Below the pieces are notes generated by a model, which worked only from the letters and a program-made list of their open reading frames with translations, searched no databases and was not told the DNA's origin. Source: Mastigias papua (taxonomy: Eukaryota > Cnidaria > Scyphozoa > Rhizostomeae > Mastigiidae). From it: a stretch of DNA of 64,000 nt. A program made the translations under genes and the position numbers. The stretch lies in assembly GCA_964019165.1 (NCBI GenBank), contig OZ025272.1:2759293-2823292 (forward strand), in the 5' to 3' direction. Below, piece by piece: positions 58,701 to 64,000 of this stretch (the stretch's first letter is position 1; each line of letters opens with the position of its first letter).

Positions 58701-61700
58701 GGAATGGAGCTGAATGATAAGAAGACAAAAGTTATGGTAATTGAAAAGAAACCACAGACCAGGATCAAAATTGTAGTTAACGACAAGCAGCTTGAACAAG
58801 TAAAAGATTATAGGTATTTAGGTACAAATATTTCAGAAGATGGAAGGTGTATAAAGGAAGTAAAAACTAGGATAGCATTAGCAAAGACGGCGTTTTGGAA
58901 ACATAAAGAATTATTGAAAAGCAATGTTAGCATGTCTCTAAAAAAGAAGATGATACGAAGTTATATTTGGTCAGTGGTTACATACGGCAGTGAAGCTTGG
59001 ACAATGAATAAGGAAATACGGAACAAGATTAATGCTTTTGAATGTTGGATATATCGTAGAGTTCTTAAGATCAGATGGACAGACAAGGTTAGTAATAAGG
59101 AGGTACTGCAAAGGATGAGGATAAACATGCATTTAATGAACTCTATTGCAAAGCGAAAAGCTGCATTCTTTGGACATATTTGTAGAGGCTCGAGTGGGAA
59201 TGATGTAGTGACAATCTTAGAAGGAAGTGTAGAAGGCATAAGATCACGACGTGCTCAGAGAAGAAAGTGGTCAGACGATGTGAAAGATTGGCTCAACATT
59301 ACAGACTATGGTAGTTTGAAACGGACATCTGAAGATAGAACAGCTTGGAAAGTGTTGATTGACAACTTACGGTTGCCGTAATCGTCACCTTAAATGAAAT
59401 GAATGAATACTTGATCAGAAGAACTTTCATATCTACAATGGATATCTGTTTGACTCATTCTGCCTATAAATAACGTTGCGCATGCATAACAACCAACCTG
59501 CACACGTGAATCCAATTTAGAATCTGGCCTCTTCAGTTCTTCTTTCACTTCACCATCAACATCATCCTCCACAGCCTTATCGGCCATAGAAACAGACAAA
59601 ATAACATGATTAGACAACGCATTGATATATTTCGTGAAGGGACGAGCAAAAGAGCATAGAACTAACAATGGACGACGACACTGTATCTTACGCAGTAAAA
59701 ATGAAACTGAATAATCAGTTTTCCCAATCTGTTTCGTCACACATCACCGAACAATACAAAAAACAGAAGATAAAACAAACTATGTGCTCTTAGTACTTAA
59801 GGTAAAAAAGAAAGTAAAAAGATATAAAAGTGGAGGGGACACCCGGGATTGAACCAGGGACCTCTCGATCTGCAGTCGAATGCTCTACCACTGAGCTATA
59901 TCCCCTGACGACCAAAGTGTCCGTAATGTAATACTATATCTACCTACAATTTGTTTTAAATTGTAGGTATAAATTCATGGCTACAACTTACGCCTAGGTC
60001 CCAATAATATAAGTCCATTTGACCTTATAACAGAGCCCGGGGTGCATTGTCGTAAAACAGATGTCTTGCCCCAAATATCTCGCGGCTACCTGCGCCTTCC
60101 CGCGAGAATATAAGAACTAATGAAAAGAGAAAAGAAACAGACAATAGGTCAAATGAAGCATTAAAACGATGACAAGTGACGGGTAAAGATCGGTTTTAGA
60201 TAATGACGATTTGAACTGTTGTGCTAAATAAGTAGAATAGAAACAGCAATTTTAATAGCCATAGTAGTATATTTTGCAACGTGAAAACTCAACATGTGAA
60301 AAAACAGGCAAACATTTGAAAAAACAGGCAAACATTTGAAAAACGTACAGGCTCACTTGCTTCGTAATCCATATGCAATAGGTCATACTTTCCCTCAACT
60401 TTCTTAAAATTGTCTCTGTCTTCCCAGTCATTCCTTGTTTTGTCCGAAAATCTAACAGCATATTGAAAAAATTTTCAAACCATACATTTACACAACAGTA
60501 CAGAAAAGCTCAGTTTTGTCTATTCATGGTATGCATAACTGTGGTTAGAGACAGAAATGTTTTTAAACTCCAGGTGAGGAAAATAGGTCAAGTTATCGTT
60601 GAAAAATATAAGGAACGCGAAATGGAAACTGCTATCTTTCTTTTGCTAATAGTAGTACCTTATCTAAGTAGTATTTCAACTTATATTTAATATTGCGCTA
60701 TAAGTAATTTAAAAGTTAGATCAAAATTTGCCTTATCTGTTAGTGTATTTTTGTAAGATTATAAAATGGGCCCCTGTACAACAGACATTAGATCTGAGGG
60801 GCAACCGTGTTTAAATACTTACAAATGAATAAAGCGAATGAATAAATTAATAAGTGTATGACTAACGATTCAAGGGAAAAGGAATGAAATGAATTCAAGA
60901 GAGGACCAAGTTAATTGTACATACAGTCTTAGAACTAAAGATTCCTAACGATGCTCTCTGTTATATACTTCCCTAACACAGAACAAATAGGGCTTTTAAC
61001 AGGGTCTAAAAAGTAGTGGTCTTGAAAATTCACCTACTAGCCTTGGAAATAAAAAGCAGTGGTGCAAGACATGGTGGGTACTTCAGGTAACGAAGTTTTC
61101 TTGCAAACAACAAAATTTCTAATAGTAAATGGATGTGGCCTTGAAATTTTCCTTCGGGGTCCCCTGCAAACACTATTTCTTCCTTTAATTAATAAACTTG
61201 TGTAAACAAATATCTTATCTATCTCTTAATATTAATATATTTATTGCACTTTCCTCTGTACACCAGGCTTGAAACAAGTATTGCACTTGGTCCTGATTCG
61301 CACGATAAAGATACTTTTACATAAATACACACAACTCCTTAATGACTGCTAAACTGCGATCTCATAACTTTCCTCTACCGCGCGAAATTACATCCGAATC
61401 ACTTTGCCTAACTTCAGTTCTAATCAGAAGACAAAAAAATAAAGAAATACGGCATACTTTTTGGTGAAGACTTCTTTAGCTTCTTGTAAATCACTTCCAC
61501 ATTGTACCAAGTTCTTCTGTCCAACAAGACCAACTGTGAGTGGGAAAAATTGGAAGAAATAAAGAAGGAAATAAGATAAAATGCCACGACTAATATGTCT
61601 CGGGAACACCATCAAGACTAAGCGGTGGAACGATTCATATGTAATGTAAAAGAAGGTAATAAAATTCAAATATACAGGGATAATAGAAACGAAATAAGCT

Positions 61701-62752
61701 ACGATGAAATAACAAAAACATGGCACAAAAAGATTAAGTAAAAATAACGTGATAGATTGAAGACAGGGAAATTGCAAAATCATTCTTTTAGTTTCTACCG
61801 TCGGGGAGAAGGCTTTGAGGCCTATAACAAAGCTCGCAACATAGGAAGAAAGAGAAAGGTTAAGTAGCAAGAAAGAGAGATAAGACCAAATTCGTTGGTC
61901 TTAGATTTTAAATAAGACAGGTTGCAGGACTTTGGGAAGAAAGATGAAGGCAAGATGTTTTAAAGTTTACAAGTTCTTGGCATGCATGATAATATATTGG
62001 AGAGAGTTCGTGGACTAGGAAGTAAAACTTAAAAAGGGTTTGGTTTAGACTAAAATCTAGAACAAAAGAAAGTACAAACAAGGGATAAATAAAACGGAAC
62101 TTAAAAAGTAATAAGGATACAAAAAATAACATGTAAAAACAATTAAGTTTTTGGATGGCAAACAGAAATGAAATTTAGAAGTCTACACTGAGGCATTTCC
62201 TCGACATAAAAAACAACGCCCAAACGGTCTACATCAGATATTTGCTTAACTTTTTTGAACTATTTTCAGCTTCCTATGAAGCTATCTTGAATCGAAGGAA
62301 GAGCACGATTCAGTGAAATTGATAATCAAATCCAAACAAAACAACAAACACGTTACCTCTTCCCCATCTAAACCAGACGGCATATTGTTTAGATTTGTCA
62401 TGTTCCAACAATTGCATCAGGTAGAATTTGTTATTGTTGTTTCGCAGGTTTGTCTAAAGAGTACATGACAATAAAATCATGCAGAAAATACAAGATAGGA
62501 GCTAGCTTGAGATATCAACTATAACTATTTATTAGCAAATCAAGCTGATTGAAGCATTTATCCAATAGCTGGATCACCTAGGAAATCTTCAAAGCGATCA
62601 AATTTTCTAACGATATGAATTTCGGATGTTACCACTGTTTGACAGTTAAATGTTCGGACCGTGCATATGTCCAAAAATTTAACCGTCTGGAATTTTTAAG
62701 GGATAGTGTATGCTTGATTGAATGATGTACACTCCGGCTGGTTGTTCCACTC

Positions 62753-62797
<45 letters not shown>

Positions 62798-63068
62798 CTG
62801 ATTGATGATTCAATCGATATATTACTAATATAATTGAACAAATAACTGATAATATTCTGATTCAAATGGTTCAGTCAGTAATTCAAGGATGATACAGGCA
62901 CTTCGTTAATAAATACATACCCCATGAAAATTAATAATAAAAAGCAACTATTTGTAGAAACACTAACTCCAAACATGGAAGAGGAACTCTTCGTCAAGAG
63001 ATATAAAAAGTTTATACCTGATTCAGCATGGCATCCCAAATATCTTTCTTATCTGAATAAACATGGAA
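48244..63068 (-). CDS. PARP2: PARP2-like poly(ADP-ribose) polymerase, spliced, 5' end outside window
   Basis: DNA-break-activated nuclear ADP-ribosyltransferase. Exons, high to low: 63018-63068, 62357-62453, 61458-61533, 60349-60451, 59498-59575, 55269-55407, 54323-54386, 54015-54149, 53028-53152, 52384-52483, 51357-51455, 50414-50538, 49573-49655, 48864-48889, 48244-48288 (stop). WGR domain: 'DIWDAMLNQ', '[20 protein letters not shown]', 'WGRVGLVGQ', '[18 protein letters not shown]'. Helical regulatory domain: '[20 protein letters not shown]', '[13 protein letters not shown]', '[15 protein letters not shown]'. Catalytic domain: His in '[15 protein letters not shown]', Tyr in '[12 protein letters not shown]', Glu in 'NYNEYIVYN', where the Glu codon is split by the intron between 49573 and 48889. 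End '[10 protein letters not shown]'. The C-terminal motifs fit PARP2 rather than PARP1 or PARP3. One exon between 59498 and 55407 (about 85 bp, start of the helical domain) was not found; the N-terminus lies beyond 63068, probably outside the window. Introns hold a tRNA-Cys and an RTE element. Confidence 0.93.
49140..49345. repeat. (TTGA)n-type microsatellite
   Basis: Degenerate 'attgattgattcattgatcg' tetranucleotide array with a purer core at 49270-49330, within a PARP2 intron. Confidence 0.9.
52676..52773. repeat. (AT)n with (TATG)n tail
   Basis: Two AT blocks are separated by 'actgattgcatatatg', followed by five or so TATG units. Intronic in PARP2. Confidence 0.93.
56351..56770 (+). pseudogene. 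unrecognised open frame antisense in a PARP2 intron
   Basis: A 139-codon frame on the strand opposite PARP2. I do not recognise the family. Its composition looks protein-like (few repeats, mixed residues), with '[20 protein letters not shown]', '[15 protein letters not shown]' and '[16 protein letters not shown]'. No signal peptide, membrane segment, catalytic motif or flanking transposon ends are seen, and no acceptor or donor clearly brackets it. It could be an exon of an unseen gene or part of a mobile element; the neighbouring RTE element at 57355 favours the latter weakly. Confidence 0.3.
57355..59410 (+). mobile_element. 5'-truncated RTE-type LINE with long open reverse transcriptase
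   Basis: One frame open from about 57356 to 59381 (over 645 codons) encodes the linker, reverse transcriptase and C-terminal region of an RTE-clade element. Motifs: '[19 protein letters not shown]', '[19 protein letters not shown]', '[13 protein letters not shown]', '[12 protein letters not shown]', '[19 protein letters not shown]', catalytic '[10 protein letters not shown]', then '[12 protein letters not shown]', '[10 protein letters not shown]' and '[13 protein letters not shown]'. The endonuclease half is missing, as in a 5'-truncated insertion. The 3' end is 'ccttaaatgaaatgaatgaa'. A piece of the same 3' end lies in the opposite orientation at 63370-63655. The copy sits in a PARP2 intron and should not be able to move without the endonuclease. 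Confidence 0.93.
59834..59905 (-). tRNA. tRNA-Cys (GCA)
   Basis: 72 nt on the minus strand. The acceptor stem pairs GGGGATA with TGTCCCC, with a T discriminator. D arm 'GCTCAGTGGTAGAGC', anticodon loop 'CTGCAGA' (anticodon GCA), T arm with 'GGTTCAATCCC'. A and B boxes are intact and there is no intron. It lies in the PARP2 intron between the exons 60349-60451 and 59498-59575, same strand as PARP2; it would be transcribed separately by RNA polymerase III. Confidence 0.96.
60740..60850 (+). mobile_element. possible LINE 3' tail
   Basis: 'atgggcccctgtacaacaga' followed by 'gaggggcaaccgtgtttaaa' and an AATGAATAAA-rich end recalls the GGGCCCC...GAGGGGC stem-loop tail of CR1-like LINEs. No coding part adjoins it. 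Weak evidence. Confidence 0.3.
61790..62060 (-). mobile_element. LINE 3'-end fragment, second copy
   Basis: Similar at nucleotide level to 14015-14285 over most of its length, including 'gcctataacaaagctcgc' and 'agagttcgtggacta'. It is frameshifted and non-coding, within a PARP2 intron. Confidence 0.7.
62752..62800. repeat. (TTGA)n microsatellite
   Basis: About eleven perfect TTGA units in a PARP2 intron. Confidence 0.95.
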
Positions 63069-63369
63069 CTAAAATAGAAGTGATAAATGTAATAAAATAA
63101 AATATATGATGCATGATATGGCATATAATATCATACAACGTAAAATTCAACAAAGTGTTATATAATATGAGAGCTGAATTTGAAAAAGTCAACAAATCCA
63201 ATAGGTGAAAGGGAAAATTTATCTCACTAAAACAGAAAGGTGAAATTCTCAACTGGAGGCTGTTGTTCAACAGGAAGTACCTTAACGGTACTACACATAA
63301 ACTCACGACGGCCCCCTCCATATGCAAAATAGATCAAGAATGAATGCTGCAAGGTGGCTTGGTTTTCAT

Positions 63370-63655
63370 TTCATTCATTTAAGGTGATGATTACGACAGC
63401 TGTACGTTTTCGTTCAACATATTATAAGAGTCTCTATCTCCCACTTGCCTTTGCAATTTGAAGTATTCACTGGTGTCAAACCAGTGTTGTATGTCATCTG
63501 TACACTTTCTTCTCTGTACACATCATGACCTTATTCCTTCCACACTCCCTCCCAAGACAGTTACAAAATCCTCCCCATTTGAGCCCCTACAGATGTGTCC
63601 AAAAAATACAGCTTTACTCTTTGGAATTGAATCCATCAGATAACTGTCTGATGGA
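63370..63655 (-). mobile_element. RTE-type LINE 3' fragment
   Basis: Minus-strand reading gives '[20 protein letters not shown]' and 'GGSVEGIRS', followed by an in-frame stop, then 'QRRKCTDDI'. It matches the C-terminus of the element at 57355 and ends at the same 3' signature (inverted 'tcatttcattcatttaaggtg'). 5'-truncated and dead. Confidence 0.85.
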
Positions 63656-64000
63656 TTCCCATCATATACAATACCTTCTTTTTATTAACTTCATCTTTCC
63701 AACTAATCTTTCAAATCCTACAGTAAATCCATATTTGGAAAGATTTGGCCTTGTTCTATATTTCTTTCTTGATTGCCCATGCTTCACTGCTGTTTTACCA
63801 CTGGCCAGGCATAACTACAAACCATCTTCTTTTTTACACACATAGTTTTATTGCTTTTCAAAAGTTCTTTGTATTTCCAAAAGGTTTGGCTTCAACATTC
63901 CCTATTTGTCTAATGTACTGTAAAACCTAGCCACTTTCAACATTCATGCGGTTAAACTAACAAAGTCTTTGATAAACATCTATTAATAAATTGTAAGAAA
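63656..64000. other. no gene recognised
   Basis: Probably still PARP2 intron or upstream flank. I looked for the preceding PARP2 exon on the minus strand and could not support one. Confidence 0.4.

Overview
This is animal nuclear DNA. It has spliced genes with canonical GT..AG introns, most of them 100-1500 bp and a few longer. It also has a nuclear tRNA-Cys, tRNA-derived SINEs, at least three kinds of non-LTR retrotransposon and many short inverted-repeat (MITE-like) elements. The sequence is AT-rich. The proteins are ordinary metazoan orthologues; the repeat mix and short introns would fit an early-branching animal such as a sponge or cnidarian. That placement is an inference and nothing here proves it.

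Left half (1-25 kb) is repeat-rich. It holds two paralogous + strand genes for a 120-residue secreted protein (gene A, coding 8425-9122; gene B, coding 20695-23211). Each appears to have a TATA promoter, a non-coding first exon, a long intron and two coding exons. The signal peptide and intron edges are nearly identical between copies while the mature protein has diverged. I do not recognise the family. Around and inside them lie a 33-bp minisatellite of about 1.1 kb, (GT)n, TTAGGG-like sequence, GAAC/GGAC arrays, tRNA-Ser-like SINEs, decayed LINEs and several MITE families.

Right half (25-64 kb) holds conserved housekeeping genes. CPSF1 (cleavage and polyadenylation factor, - strand, 44744 down to 25187) was resolved into 21 coding exons, including an apparent 6-nt microexon. 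They cover only the first half of the protein; I could not find the second half. A CDC14-like phosphatase gene (two coding exons, + strand) is nested antisense in a CPSF1 intron. TSR1 (40S ribosome assembly, + strand) starts 412 bp from CPSF1, head to head, and its coding region has no introns. PARP2 (- strand) converges on TSR1 and runs to the window edge; fifteen exons were placed, one internal exon and the 5' end were not. PARP2 introns host a tRNA-Cys gene and a 5'-truncated RTE retrotransposon with a long open reverse-transcriptase frame.

Exon structures were deduced by eye from reading frame, GT/AG sites and remembered protein families. Every internal intron phase quoted is arithmetically consistent, but no transcript or alignment was available.
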